DNA of 32,733 nt from Candidatus Poribacteria bacterium. Its GTDB lineage: Bacteria; Poribacteria; WGA-4E; WGA-3G. The stretch lies in the NCBI GenBank assembly GCA_022822215.1, contig JAJECD010000194.1:1-32733 (forward strand), read 5' to 3'. The stretch's first letter is position 1. Each line of letters opens with the position of its first letter. The notes below the pieces were generated by a model. That model was not told the origin of the DNA and searched no databases. It saw nothing but the letters and a program-made list of their open reading frames with translations. Both the position numbers and the translations under genes were made by a program. Of this stretch, positions 1 to 8,704 are shown in pieces.

Positions 1-1190
1 TCACCTCTTACCTCTCGCTAACCCGTTCAGATTTCCTCTTTGATGTCAATTTCGGTCCTACGATCTCTCTGAAAATCGATGCCCCGACTTACACGCTTCG
101 CGAAGACCTTACATACGAATTAAATTCAAGGCACCGCCTCGAATCAGGATTAATCCTCGGAATTGAGCCAGGACAGGTCACCGGCACCTTCACCCGGATA
201 CCTGATGAGGGTGAGGTAGATTTTGATATCCGACTTGAAGAAAGGGTCCCTTTAGATGAATACGTGCGCGGACAACGCATTGAGGGCTACCTTCAAGATA
301 GATATGCACTCCTACCATTTTTATCGGTTGTGTTCGGGCTCCGCTTCGACTATTTCAACCGCATTGATGAACTCTCTATCCAACCACGCGGCAGCCTACT
401 CTTAGAAATCCCCAGCGGTTCCGAACTTCAATTTTCTTATGGACTCTACAACCAAACACCCCTGCCAGCACTCCTCTCTCCGAGTATAGGAAACCCAGCA
501 CTAAAGTCCAGTCAGGCGAGCCACTATATCCTCGAACTCAAACGGCAACTCTCACAAAATACAGAAATCAAAATGGCCGCTTATTACAAAGACTTGACGG
601 ATTTGGTAACCGTTGACGAAGAAGTCGCCTACCTGAATCAAGGGGAAGGCTACGCACAAGGGACCGAAATTTTCCTGCGACACCAGAGCGGCGATCGGTT
701 TTTCGGTTGGATCTCTTACGCGTATTCGCTCTCTGAACGCCGCGATCGCCCTGGTGAACCCTATCGTCCCTACTCGTTTGATCAGACACACGTGGCAACG
801 ATAGCCGCAAGTTACGACCTCACACCTACCTGGGAGTTCGGCGCGAAATGGCAGTACCGAACCGGGAACCCCTATACGCCTCGCTTAGGTACGACATTCG
901 GGGTTAATCCGAGAAACGGACAGCCTATCTTTATTCCAATTTACGCAGAAACCTACTCAGACCGGCTGCCACCCTACCATAGATTGGATCTACGCGTCAG
1001 TAAAACCTTCCAATTCGGGAACTGGAAACTCGGGACATTTCTCGAACTCTTGAACGCTTACAACCGCGCAAACCTGCTCGACTTCAATTATCCCGAAGAT
1101 TGTCTAACGCCAGAAGATTGCCGTGAAAGACGAAACGACATCAATCAATTACCCATCGTCCCTTATTTAGGAATTACAGCGGAATTCTAA
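1..1190 (+). CDS. TonB-dependent receptor, C-terminal beta-barrel part (5' end outside window)
   Basis: The reading frame is open from position 3 to the TAA at 1188-1190, giving about 395 residues with no start inside the window; GTG and ATG codons within it are internal. The sequence alternates polar and aromatic residues as in outer-membrane beta-strands and ends in Phe (ITAEF), the usual C-terminal signature of a barrel. Its last third matches the neighbouring receptor at 1213-3321: both have WQY-(R/K)-(T/S)-G, YHRLDLR, NWK, LNAYNR or WNAYNR, and QLPIVP. It is therefore the barrel of a TonB-dependent receptor that imports an unknown substrate using energy passed on by TonB. The plug domain is off the left edge. 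The next receptor starts 22 bases downstream, so the two are probably co-transcribed tandem paralogues. Confidence 0.85.
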   Translation, partial: TSYLSLTRSDFLFDVNFGPTISLKIDAPTYTLREDLTYELNSRHRLESGLILGIEPGQVTGTFTRIPDEGEVDFDIRLEERVPLDEYVRGQRIEGYLQDRYALLPFLSVVFGLRFDYFNRIDELSIQPRGSLLLEIPSGSELQFSYGLYNQTPLPALLSPSIGNPALKSSQASHYILELKRQLSQNTEIKMAAYYKDLTDLVTVDEEVAYLNQGEGYAQGTEIFLRHQSGDRFFGWISYAYSLSERRDRPGEPYRPYSFDQTHVATIAASYDLTPTWEFGAKWQYRTGNPYTPRLGTTFGVNPRNGQPIFIPIYAETYSDRLPPYHRLDLRVSKTFQFGNWKLGTFLELLNAYNRANLLDFNYPEDCLTPEDCRERRNDINQLPIVPYLGITAEF

Positions 1191-1212
1191 CCATTTTTCA
1201 AGGCACAGGAAC

Positions 1213-3321
1213 GTGAGATATATATTAATTCTCTTGATGCTGATAGGTACATCGAATGCCTTCGCGCAAACCGATGCTAACACCGCTAAATCAGATTCAG
1301 CAAAGCGTGATGCATCAGATGGTGTTCCCACCTTAGACGTAATCCAGGTTGAAGATCAACAGTTAGAGAAGAAACCGCGTTACACCTTCAGTGGGAGGGC
1401 AATCCGGAGTGCGATGGGGAGCGGTGGAGATCCGATTCGCGTGCTAAGCAGCCTCCCAAGTGTCGGTCTCCTAAATGATTTCGTCGGAATCCTCTCTGTC
1501 CGCGGGGGCGGACCTGAAGACAATCTTTACTACTTCGATCGATTACCGTTGGGTTATCCATATCACCTCCAAGGGATCGTTTCAACGGTCAACGCTGAAG
1601 TGATTGAAAATATTGAGGTGTACCCCGGTGGATACGGCGTAGAATTCGGTTCCGACTCACAAGCCGTGATTGACATCCACTCCCGTACGAAAACCGATAC
1701 GCCTTTCGGCGGAACAGTCAATTTTAATCCAGTATATGGACAATTTTTCCTTGAAGGAAATGTAGGGCAACGCGGATATTGGTATGCCTTTGGACGACGG
1801 AGTTACATGGCGCCACTCTTTGAGCTGCTACCGCGTCTGCTGGACATCGAGAACGACGTAGTAACCGAGGTGCCGCGTTTCTGGAGTTATCAGGGAAAAG
1901 CAGTCTATCAATTAAACAGCACTCACAAGTTAGTTATCAACGCCATCGCGGCAGATGATTCCGCTAAATTCAATTTTACTTCGGATGAAGTGTCTGAAAG
2001 CGATCTGCCGGGTACGCTTAGTTCGGATAACCCGTTTGATTCACAGGGCATCCATTTTTACTCTGAGAGCGAGAATCAGTTCAGTTCTGTTGTATCGCTG
2101 ACGCGCTCGTTTTCGCGCACAGAACTTAGTTTTGGCGAAGGTTATTTCTATCGAAACACCGAAAGCGTCTATGCGCTACGGGGCGACCTTGAATATTGGG
2201 TTAAGTTTCCAAAAACGCTATTGGAGTCGGGTTTCGTCCTTTCGAGTCTCCCTTCAACATTGATTAGCAACGGGGCGCGTCCACCTGAAGAAGGGGATCC
2301 GGACTATAACTTCAGACTCAAACAAGATGGAGAGAAAATTTTTACCTCCACACCTACAATCTCGCACCGCCTTGAAGGATATTTACAAGCAACCCAGCAA
2401 CTGCCTTCGTTCCGTTATGCTGACCTCTACGCCACTGTCGGGATGCGGACGAGTTACCTCAATCTGATAGACACGTTTTCATTGCAGCCGCGCGGGCTCC
2501 TCGGTGTAACACTTGGACCGGGTTTCGCGAATATCGATGGACTTTCGCTTTTCCCAGTAGACCTACGCTTCATGTACGGCATTTACATCCAAAACCCACA
2601 ACCCTATCAAGTGTTGCTCGGGCAGGAGAACCCAGAAATCACTCCCAGTTTGGCAAAGCATTATGTTATAACCCTGCAAAAAGAACTCAGGCCCCAGAAA
2701 CCATTAGTTTCGCAGATGAGAGCTGGCATCACCGGTTATTACAAAGATCTTCGAGATATGATTACCTACAATGAATCCGAAAGCCGCTATCAGAATCAGC
2801 GCACTGGATACGTAAGAGGGATCGAGATTTCATTGGAACACGAAATCGGTGACACCTTTCGGAGTTGGCTCTCCTACGCCTATACTATCTCCAAACGTCA
2901 AGACGCCTCAAGGGACGAGGAACGCTTTTATATGTATAGCACGCCACACGTTTTGGGAATCGGTCTGAATTATCTATTAGGATCTTGGGAATTCGGTGCG
3001 AATTGGCAATATAAGAGTGGAGTTTTGTATTCACCACTGTTAGACAGAGAGCCGTATACCAACCCGTTTACTAAAAATGAAACATGGCTGCCGATTTACG
3101 GCGATCCAGAACGTACAGCAGCATACCATCGCTTGGATTTACGGTTCCACTTTACTATCTTTCAGATCGAGAATTGGAAAGGTGGATTTACCTTTGAACT
3201 ATGGAACGCTTATAACCGCACCAATCTCCTTCAAGTTCGCTATAACCCAAACTTTACAAAAGAGATTCCAATTGCCCAATTACCTATAGTCCCATTCTTC
3301 GCGGCAACCCTTGAATTCTGA
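1213..3321 (+). CDS. TonB-dependent receptor (plug plus barrel), complete
   Basis: This is a 702-residue outer-membrane receptor starting at GTG, with a purine-rich AGG-ACAGGA stretch just upstream. Residues 1-18 form a signal peptide (hydrophobic ILILLMLIG, cleavage after AFA). About residues 55-155 resemble the plug domain: LSSLPSVG, ILSVRGGGPEDNLYYFDR, IENIEVYPGGYGVEFGSDSQ and AVIDIHSRT. The rest is a beta-barrel ending in Phe (AATLEF). No TonB box was clearly identified. It is a paralogue of the truncated receptor just upstream and lies before a DUF5916 barrel gene and a TonB gene. This suggests a dedicated outer-membrane uptake locus, although the substrate cannot be read from the sequence. 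The length is normal for the family. Confidence 0.9.
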   Translation: MRYILILLMLIGTSNAFAQTDANTAKSDSAKRDASDGVPTLDVIQVEDQQLEKKPRYTFSGRAIRSAMGSGGDPIRVLSSLPSVGLLNDFVGILSVRGGGPEDNLYYFDRLPLGYPYHLQGIVSTVNAEVIENIEVYPGGYGVEFGSDSQAVIDIHSRTKTDTPFGGTVNFNPVYGQFFLEGNVGQRGYWYAFGRRSYMAPLFELLPRLLDIENDVVTEVPRFWSYQGKAVYQLNSTHKLVINAIAADDSAKFNFTSDEVSESDLPGTLSSDNPFDSQGIHFYSESENQFSSVVSLTRSFSRTELSFGEGYFYRNTESVYALRGDLEYWVKFPKTLLESGFVLSSLPSTLISNGARPPEEGDPDYNFRLKQDGEKIFTSTPTISHRLEGYLQATQQLPSFRYADLYATVGMRTSYLNLIDTFSLQPRGLLGVTLGPGFANIDGLSLFPVDLRFMYGIYIQNPQPYQVLLGQENPEITPSLAKHYVITLQKELRPQKPLVSQMRAGITGYYKDLRDMITYNESESRYQNQRTGYVRGIEISLEHEIGDTFRSWLSYAYTISKRQDASRDEERFYMYSTPHVLGIGLNYLLGSWEFGANWQYKSGVLYSPLLDREPYTNPFTKNETWLPIYGDPERTAAYHRLDLRFHFTIFQIENWKGGFTFELWNAYNRTNLLQVRYNPNFTKEIPIAQLPIVPFFAATLEF

Positions 3322-3420
3322 CAAACCTGCCCAAAATTAAAATTTATATAGTCCACTTTGCCTCCTTTTTCGTCTTTATAATAATTAATCAGATCCTATT
3401 TTCATAAGGAGGCAACGTTT

Positions 3421-5676
3421 GTGAGCAAGTATCTATCTTCTTTACGACAATTCCAGAGACTTACAATTTTTTTGATTGCTGTTACGCTATTGAAGGGGGG
3501 TGTTAGCGCACACGCTGAACTGGACGACAAGCAGATTAAAGCATACCGTACCTACCAAAGTATTGAGATTGATGGCGATTTAACGGAGGAGGATTGGCAG
3601 CACGCAGAGGCCATGGACCGATTTATCCAAGTCGAGCCTTATGAAGGCGAAGACCTTTCTGAACCCATGGAACTCCGTATTCTTTACGATGATGAGAACA
3701 TCTATTTCGGTTTCACCTGTTACGATTCGGAGATGTCCAAACTCATTGCGAACGAAATGCGTCGCGATTCACGCGACCTACACGAAAACGATAATGTTTT
3801 CGTGCTATTAGACACATACAACGACAAAAGAAGCGGCTTCTTTTTTCGGATGAACGCTCTCGGTGCAGTACAGGACAGAGCCATCACGAACAGCGGTGAT
3901 ACATTTAACTCGAATTGGGACGCTGTCGTCGCATGCAAGTCAAAAATCAACGATTCTTACTGGACGGCGGAACTCAGCGTTCCCTTCAGTCAACTCCGCT
4001 TTGAAAAGAACGATCCCATGACATGGGGCATCAATGCTGGACGCGGAATCGCACGTTCACGAGAAGAAGCAATCTGGAACCCCGTTCCCTCCTCTTACGG
4101 CGGTAGAGCCAAATACCGAACAGCACACGTCGGAAGCCTCGTCGGGTTGGAAGGGATCGCCCCTTCTCGAAACTTAGAAGTTCTCCCTTATATTCTGCCG
4201 GGCATTGCCCAAGTCAGTAACGACGACGCACAACTCGAAACAACACGTGAATTTAAACTCGGCTTCGACGCAAAATACGGTATCACTTCAAATCTCACCG
4301 CCGATGTTACCTATAACACAGATTTCGCACAAGTTGAAGCGGATGATGAACAGGTAAATTTAACCCGATTTAGCCTCTTCTTCCCCGAAAAACGACCGTT
4401 CTTCTTGGAAGGGGCAGGACTTTTCGATTTCGGGGTCCCGCGGACGAGCTTTCGCCGCCCACCACCGATGCTCCTTTTCTATAGCCGCCGTATCGGACTC
4501 GCTGAAGGAAACGCTGTTCCTATCATTTTCGGTGGTAAAACAACCGGTAAGATCGGATCCTACGGGGTCGGGCTGCTCAATGTCCTTACCGATGAATTTT
4601 ACGATGACGCTACCGATGATGACCCTGTCAACGTTCCACGGACGAATTTTTCTGTGCTTCGGCTGACGAAGGACATCGCCTCGGGCTCCCGTGTGGGTAT
4701 GATGGCAGTCAATAAAGATGAATTCGGAAATTATAACCGCGCCGGCGGTCTTGACTTCGAATATCGACCCAGCGATCGTTTAAATGTTCGCGGCATGTGG
4801 TCCCGGACTTTTGAACCTGGTATATCCGGAGAAAACAACGCATGGTACATGGGTTCCCAATGGCAAAATAATAACTTCCGCGTAGAAGGTTCATATACTG
4901 ATATTGATGACGATTTCAACCCTGCCGTCGGATACGTCCGGCGTACCGGTATCCGCCATTTCCGAAGCGAGATGCGCTGGACACCGAGACCTCAAAAATT
5001 TGGGGTCAGACAGGTCTGGACGGGCCCAGAGATGAACTACCTTTTGGATCACGACAACGAAGTCATAGAATGGGACATCTCCTATCTCAATTGGTTTGAG
5101 TTCAACACCGGGGACTATATCATGTTCAGGGGGAGGCGTAACTTTGAGCGATTGGACGAGATTTTCGATTTTCGAGACGGTGTAGAAATTCCGATAGGTG
5201 GCTACTATGCTAATACCTACGGTGTCCGTCTCTCCAGTAATGATAGCCGCGCAGTTGGTGGGACACTTGATGTCGGCATTGAGGATTTCTACAACGGGGA
5301 AGTCCGCAGAGCCTCTGTAGAAACCGTCCTTAAACCGAATGGAAATATCGCTATAAGAGCAGAATACCAATTTAATCAGATCGTTGACCTCCCAGCAACT
5401 TACTTTACTGACGAAAACCCGCGCCCTGTTTATGTCAATCTTTTCCGCAGTAGAATCGACTACTCCTTTTCTACGGAACTCTTCGCGAAAGTCTTTGCAC
5501 AGTGGAATACGGACGCGGACGTTGTCTCTATGAACTTCCTCATTAATTACATCTATCGTCCAGGCAGCGATTTCTATTTCGTTTTCAATCAGACTTACGA
5601 TACCGATGGTGCAACAAAATCCACCCTGTTGGATTCGACCGTTGTGGCAAAGATGACCTATTGGTGGAACCCATAG
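3421..5676 (+). CDS. CBM9-like / DUF5916 outer-membrane protein
   Basis: A 751-residue protein starting at GTG, preceded by AAGGAGG at 3406-3412, which fixes the start. Residues 1-32 form a signal peptide ending at AHA. Residues about 45-220 look like the carbohydrate-binding family 9 fold found at the N-terminus of this family (IEIDGDLTEEDW, ILYDDENIYFGF, SYWTAELSVPFSQLRF, WGINAGRGI). From about residue 240 the sequence follows the DUF5916 pattern: NLEVLPYILPG, FDAKYGITSNLTADVTYNTDFAQVE split by turns, SLFFPEKRPFFLEGAGLF and YSRRIG, followed by beta-barrel-like strands. Proteins of this type are presumed outer-membrane proteins; their function is unproven. The short leader has TATAAT at 3377-3382 without a convincing -35. 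Its position between receptors and TonB suggests a role in binding or passing on a glycan or glycoconjugate, which is inference. Confidence 0.85.
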   Translation: MSKYLSSLRQFQRLTIFLIAVTLLKGGVSAHAELDDKQIKAYRTYQSIEIDGDLTEEDWQHAEAMDRFIQVEPYEGEDLSEPMELRILYDDENIYFGFTCYDSEMSKLIANEMRRDSRDLHENDNVFVLLDTYNDKRSGFFFRMNALGAVQDRAITNSGDTFNSNWDAVVACKSKINDSYWTAELSVPFSQLRFEKNDPMTWGINAGRGIARSREEAIWNPVPSSYGGRAKYRTAHVGSLVGLEGIAPSRNLEVLPYILPGIAQVSNDDAQLETTREFKLGFDAKYGITSNLTADVTYNTDFAQVEADDEQVNLTRFSLFFPEKRPFFLEGAGLFDFGVPRTSFRRPPPMLLFYSRRIGLAEGNAVPIIFGGKTTGKIGSYGVGLLNVLTDEFYDDATDDDPVNVPRTNFSVLRLTKDIASGSRVGMMAVNKDEFGNYNRAGGLDFEYRPSDRLNVRGMWSRTFEPGISGENNAWYMGSQWQNNNFRVEGSYTDIDDDFNPAVGYVRRTGIRHFRSEMRWTPRPQKFGVRQVWTGPEMNYLLDHDNEVIEWDISYLNWFEFNTGDYIMFRGRRNFERLDEIFDFRDGVEIPIGGYYANTYGVRLSSNDSRAVGGTLDVGIEDFYNGEVRRASVETVLKPNGNIAIRAEYQFNQIVDLPATYFTDENPRPVYVNLFRSRIDYSFSTELFAKVFAQWNTDADVVSMNFLINYIYRPGSDFYFVFNQTYDTDGATKSTLLDSTVVAKMTYWWNP

Positions 5677-5710
5677 CGCGAGCAACGAAATTTGTCGGAT
5701 TCTAAAAAAA

Positions 5711-5739
5711 TTGACAGAAAAAAAGAAATATGGTACAAT
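5711..5739 (+). promoter_or_regulatory. Sigma-70-type promoter for the TonB gene
   Basis: TTGACA at 5711-5716, a 17-base spacer and TACAAT at 5734-5739 form a near-consensus promoter. Transcription would start near 5746, leaving a leader of about 200 nt before the ATG at 5949. This separates the TonB gene from the receptor genes upstream. Confidence 0.75.
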
Positions 5740-5746
5740 TAAAGTG

Positions 5747-5781
5747 CCTCTATACACAAATTGTGCCATATTCTATAGAGG
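5747..5781 (+). promoter_or_regulatory. Inverted repeat at the predicted transcription start of the TonB gene
   Basis: CCTCTATA (5747-5754) and TATAGAGG (5774-5781) are perfect inverted repeats. They enclose a second small dyad, CACAAATTGTG (5755-5765). The element begins at or just after the predicted transcription start, so it could be an operator or a 5'-end mRNA hairpin that stabilises the transcript. The sequence does not decide which. Confidence 0.5.
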
Positions 5782-5948
5782 TTATTAAACCTTCTCTTAG
5801 CATTTGATGTCAAAAATAGGTACTTGCGAATCGTAATTGGTTTTCGTTTTTTGAGGCACTCGTTTTCGTTAAACCTCTTAGGATCAGGTTCATATAGACA
5901 GATTCCGAATCGAAATCATAGGTTCTTCTTTTTATAGGAGGAAGACAG

Positions 5949-6902
5949 ATGAGTAGCAGAACTTCCGGTATGCTTACTGAAATGCGGCAACGTCGGGCAG
6001 AGCGCAAAAAACCGAAGCGGTTTGTTGCCCTGAAGAAGGTTTCGCTGGATGCCAGTCAACAACAAAGTATTTCCACTGCGAAAGCAAACGTAGTGAAACA
6101 TCCGATCACGCAAAAACACGTCGGACGGAGTTCCACGGCGTTTTCAGTAGCGATTGCCTTCCACGCAATTATTGGGTTTATTATTAGTGCTTTCTTTATT
6201 GTCGAACAGATTGAGATGAATCAAGAGACATTTGATATCAGCATCGTCACAGAAGAGCCAAAAACTAAGCGTCGCCTCCGCCGGAGAGAGACACCAAAGT
6301 TTGAAACAAAACCAGATCAGCAGAAAGTTGTTATTCAGCGTCCCCTAACGACCGCCACCTCACAACTGCCCTCAAATGATGGGTTCGTTATCCCTGATGG
6401 TGCAGAAGCAACCGTTGACCTTTCAACACCCAGCGCAGACGAAGGTCCGAACCTCATAGAAGTTGACCGGGGTTTTGTCCAACCGACACGTTCATTGGAA
6501 CCCGAGACAAAGGCACCCGGCTTTGAGATACAGCGTGAAGCACCATCACTGATTAACAAACTCGACCCTGGCGCTGCGTTGGAAGCGGGTCCCGGATTGG
6601 GGAGTGTTGACTTCGAGCCTGAACCTGGGGTCATTGAGCCGAAGATTAAGTTTCTCGCAGAAAAGAAGTATCCAGATGCGGCAAAGAGAGCGGCGAAAGA
6701 AGGTAAGGTTATTCTGAAAGTGACTATCGATGAAAATGGTATCCCACGAGACATTGTAGCACTGACAAGCCTCGGGTATGGACTTGAGGAAGCAGCGATT
6801 GAGATGCTGAAGAAGAGCACCTTCCGTCCCGCTACAAAAGCTGGAGAACCTATCAGTCTGGAGGTCGAAATACCTGTTGATTTCAAGCTTAAGGAAAACT
6901 AA
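5949..6902 (+). CDS. tonB: TonB family energy transducer
   Basis: A 317-residue protein starting at ATG after a strong AGGAGGAAG (5936-5944). Residues 1-60 are basic and probably cytoplasmic. A single membrane helix spans about residues 62-86 (AFSVAIAFHAIIGFIISAFF). A linker rich in Pro, Glu and Lys follows and would cross the periplasm. The C-terminal TonB domain, about residues 230-317, shows YPDAAKRAAKEGKVILKVTI, ENGIPRDI, LEEAAIEML, STFRPATKAG and a final VDFKL. TonB couples inner-membrane proton motive force, through ExbB/ExbD, to outer-membrane receptors such as the two upstream. No exbB or exbD lies in this window. The unusually long cytoplasmic N-terminus is worth noting. The gene is convergent with the purine operon; the two stop codons are only 13 bases apart. 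Confidence 0.88.
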   Translation: MSSRTSGMLTEMRQRRAERKKPKRFVALKKVSLDASQQQSISTAKANVVKHPITQKHVGRSSTAFSVAIAFHAIIGFIISAFFIVEQIEMNQETFDISIVTEEPKTKRRLRRRETPKFETKPDQQKVVIQRPLTTATSQLPSNDGFVIPDGAEATVDLSTPSADEGPNLIEVDRGFVQPTRSLEPETKAPGFEIQREAPSLINKLDPGAALEAGPGLGSVDFEPEPGVIEPKIKFLAEKKYPDAAKRAAKEGKVILKVTIDENGIPRDIVALTSLGYGLEEAAIEMLKKSTFRPATKAGEPISLEVEIPVDFKLKEN

Positions 6903-6915
6903 AAGAATCCAGAAT

Positions 6916-7677
6916 TTAACCTATTTTCAGTAAGCCTTTTGCTGCGAAATTCCGCACTAAATTGACAACAGATTGACGGGCTGTCCCGGCGATTTGGGTC
7001 TGTTCAAATGTCAGTTCTCCGATTTCCGCTTCCAGGGCTTCTGCTTCCGAGGCAGACATGTTTTCAAAGAAACGATCGTAGACCGTCGCTGGCGCGTTGT
7101 GCAGCGCAACCGCTAAGGTCTGTTTGTCGAGTACTTTTAGAACGGTCTGAATCGCCTCGCTCTCCAACTTATCTAAATCCCCAAAGGTAAAGAGTTGTTC
7201 AGAGACGCTATTTACCATATTGGGGTTTTTTTCTCCCAAAGCCTCCAACAATTGATTCTGTGCCGCTACATCCATGTAGGATAATAGTTTGGCAAGATTT
7301 GCTGTGCCTTCCCCTAAGAAAGTCGTTTGTTGGAGTGTCTCCTTAATTTTAGCGATATGTTCATGCCAGATTTGAGCCGCACGCTCAGCATCAACAACCT
7401 CTGTGGCAGTTACGCTTTCAGCAATACTCACCTGCCTGTCGAAGGGTAACTGTGCGAAAAGTCTGCTGGCATGTGCAGTGAGAGCATCGCCGATGAGGGC
7501 ACTCTCCAAATGCGCACACATTACAAAAAACACGGCGGCATCATCGTCCGCTACATTTTGGAACGCTCTCAAAACAACCTGTGGATGTGTCTCATCAAGC
7601 AAAACCACCAATTCCTTGAGCGCAGCTTCATCTAAAACGGGGGTTATCGTCTGTGCGTCTATATTAGGAAGTGACAC
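6916..7677 (-). CDS. FliG-like protein (flagellar switch family homologue) in the purine operon
   Basis: A 253-residue all-helical protein. The best start is GTG at 7677-7675, overlapping the end of purM by 14 nt and preceded by AAGGGGGTG as ribosome binding site; the frame is open further upstream, but that part only shadows purM. It aligns in order with the middle and C-terminal domains of FliG: THPQ at residues 30-33 (EHPQ motif of FliG-M), GTANLAKLLSYMD at 124-136, LFTFGDLDKL at 162-171, AIQTVLKVLD at 175-184, LAVALHNA at 188-195, FFENMSASEAEAL at 203-215 and QSVVNLVRNFAAKGLL near the end. The FliG N-terminal domain is missing (253 residues against about 330). Torque-associated charged positions of FliG-C appear replaced: the Lys of ALKGA by His193 and the Arg of MSxR by Ser210. 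No other flagellar gene is present. Homology is well supported; function is unknown. Confidence 0.8.
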   Translation of the reverse strand: MSLPNIDAQTITPVLDEAALKELVVLLDETHPQVVLRAFQNVADDDAAVFFVMCAHLESALIGDALTAHASRLFAQLPFDRQVSIAESVTATEVVDAERAAQIWHEHIAKIKETLQQTTFLGEGTANLAKLLSYMDVAAQNQLLEALGEKNPNMVNSVSEQLFTFGDLDKLESEAIQTVLKVLDKQTLAVALHNAPATVYDRFFENMSASEAEALEAEIGELTFEQTQIAGTARQSVVNLVRNFAAKGLLKIG

Positions 7678-8704
7678 CTCGCACCCCCTTTTCGCCCGCG
7701 ACCACTTCACCAATAAGGTAGGTGGACTCCCCAGAGGCGTTAAGAGACGATAGCGCAATATCAACATCATCTGGCGAAAGGACAACGACCATCCCCACTC
7801 CCATATTGAAAACCCTGTACATCTCTTCGTCCTCAACGTCCCCTTTCGCCTGTAAAAACGGAAAAATAGCCGGAATCTCCCAAGTCCCTTTTTGGATATC
7901 GGCGATACACCCATCGGGTAGGATCCGGAGTACATTCGCAGGAAGCCCACCGCCAGTGATATGCGCAAGTCCTTTAATCTCACATACCTCGCGGAGTGCC
8001 AATACAGATTTCACATAACTCTTGTGGGCGGCGAGGAGGGTCTCCCCAACTGTTTCTGAGAGTTCTGGAAGGTAGGTGTCAACGTCGTAGTCGCACCGCT
8101 CAAAGAGAATACGACGGACCAATGAAAAACCGTTGGTATGCAAACCTGCCGAACCCAACCCAATGAGTTTATCTCCAGGTACGATTCTACTCCCAGTAAT
8201 TACGCCTTTTCTTTCTACAACACCGACGATCGTGCCGACCAAATCGTATTCACCCACAGCGTAGAAATCTCGGAGTTCCGCGATTTCACCACCGATTAAC
8301 GCGCAGCCAATCTCTCGGCAACCCGATGCCAAGCCCTCAATAACCTGCTCAATAACCGATGGCACCACTTTATTAATGCCGATATAATCGAGAAAGAAGA
8401 GCGGCTCAGCACCCTGCACAACGATGTCATTCCCACAATGCGCGACAATATCAAAACCGACGGTATCGTGGCGTGCGGCTTTAAATGCAACTTTCAGTTT
8501 TGTGCCGACACTGTCTGTACTCGAGACGAGAACAGGTTCGTTGTAGGACTTGAGCGCGAATAGGCCGCCAAAACTTCCAACATCACTGAGTACTTCGGGA
8601 CGATAGGTCGTCTGAACCAGTCCTTTGAGGCGTTTTATCGCCTCGGCTTCGGCTGCAAACGAGACACCCGCATCGGCGTACGTCAACGACTTTTTATTTG
8701 CCAT
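7664..8704 (-). CDS. purM: Phosphoribosylformylglycinamidine cyclo-ligase (AIR synthetase)
   Basis: A 346-residue protein, the normal length for PurM, which converts FGAM and ATP to aminoimidazole ribonucleotide in de novo purine synthesis in the cytoplasm. The family's order of motifs is intact: TYADAGVSFAAEAEAI at the N-terminus, GSFGGLFAL, STDSVGTKLKVA, DIVAHCGNDIVVQGAEPLFF, GGEIAELRDFY, DLVGTIVGVVE, GLGSAGLHTNGFSL, HITGGGLPANV and FNMGVGMVVV. Its start ATG (8704-8702) overlaps the end of the preceding small membrane-protein gene by 11 nt, and its 3' end overlaps the FliG-like gene by 14 nt. The three genes are therefore probably translationally coupled within an operon also containing purF. 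Confidence 0.96.
   Translation of the reverse strand: MANKKSLTYADAGVSFAAEAEAIKRLKGLVQTTYRPEVLSDVGSFGGLFALKSYNEPVLVSSTDSVGTKLKVAFKAARHDTVGFDIVAHCGNDIVVQGAEPLFFLDYIGINKVVPSVIEQVIEGLASGCREIGCALIGGEIAELRDFYAVGEYDLVGTIVGVVERKGVITGSRIVPGDKLIGLGSAGLHTNGFSLVRRILFERCDYDVDTYLPELSETVGETLLAAHKSYVKSVLALREVCEIKGLAHITGGGLPANVLRILPDGCIADIQKGTWEIPAIFPFLQAKGDVEDEEMYRVFNMGVGMVVVLSPDDVDIALSSLNASGESTYLIGEVVAGEKGVRGVTS

Noticed and set aside
4891-5769. 292-residue open frame on the minus strand
   Set aside because: It is antisense to the DUF5916 gene, has no family resemblance or ribosome binding site, and covers the strong TonB promoter.
6335-6886. 183-residue open frame on the minus strand
   Set aside because: It lies antisense to the TonB linker and C-terminal domain, with serine-rich composition typical of a shadow frame.
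7678-7983. N-terminal extension of the FliG-like frame
   Set aside because: This part overlaps purM in another frame, shows no FliG similarity, and GTG 7677 has a ribosome binding site.
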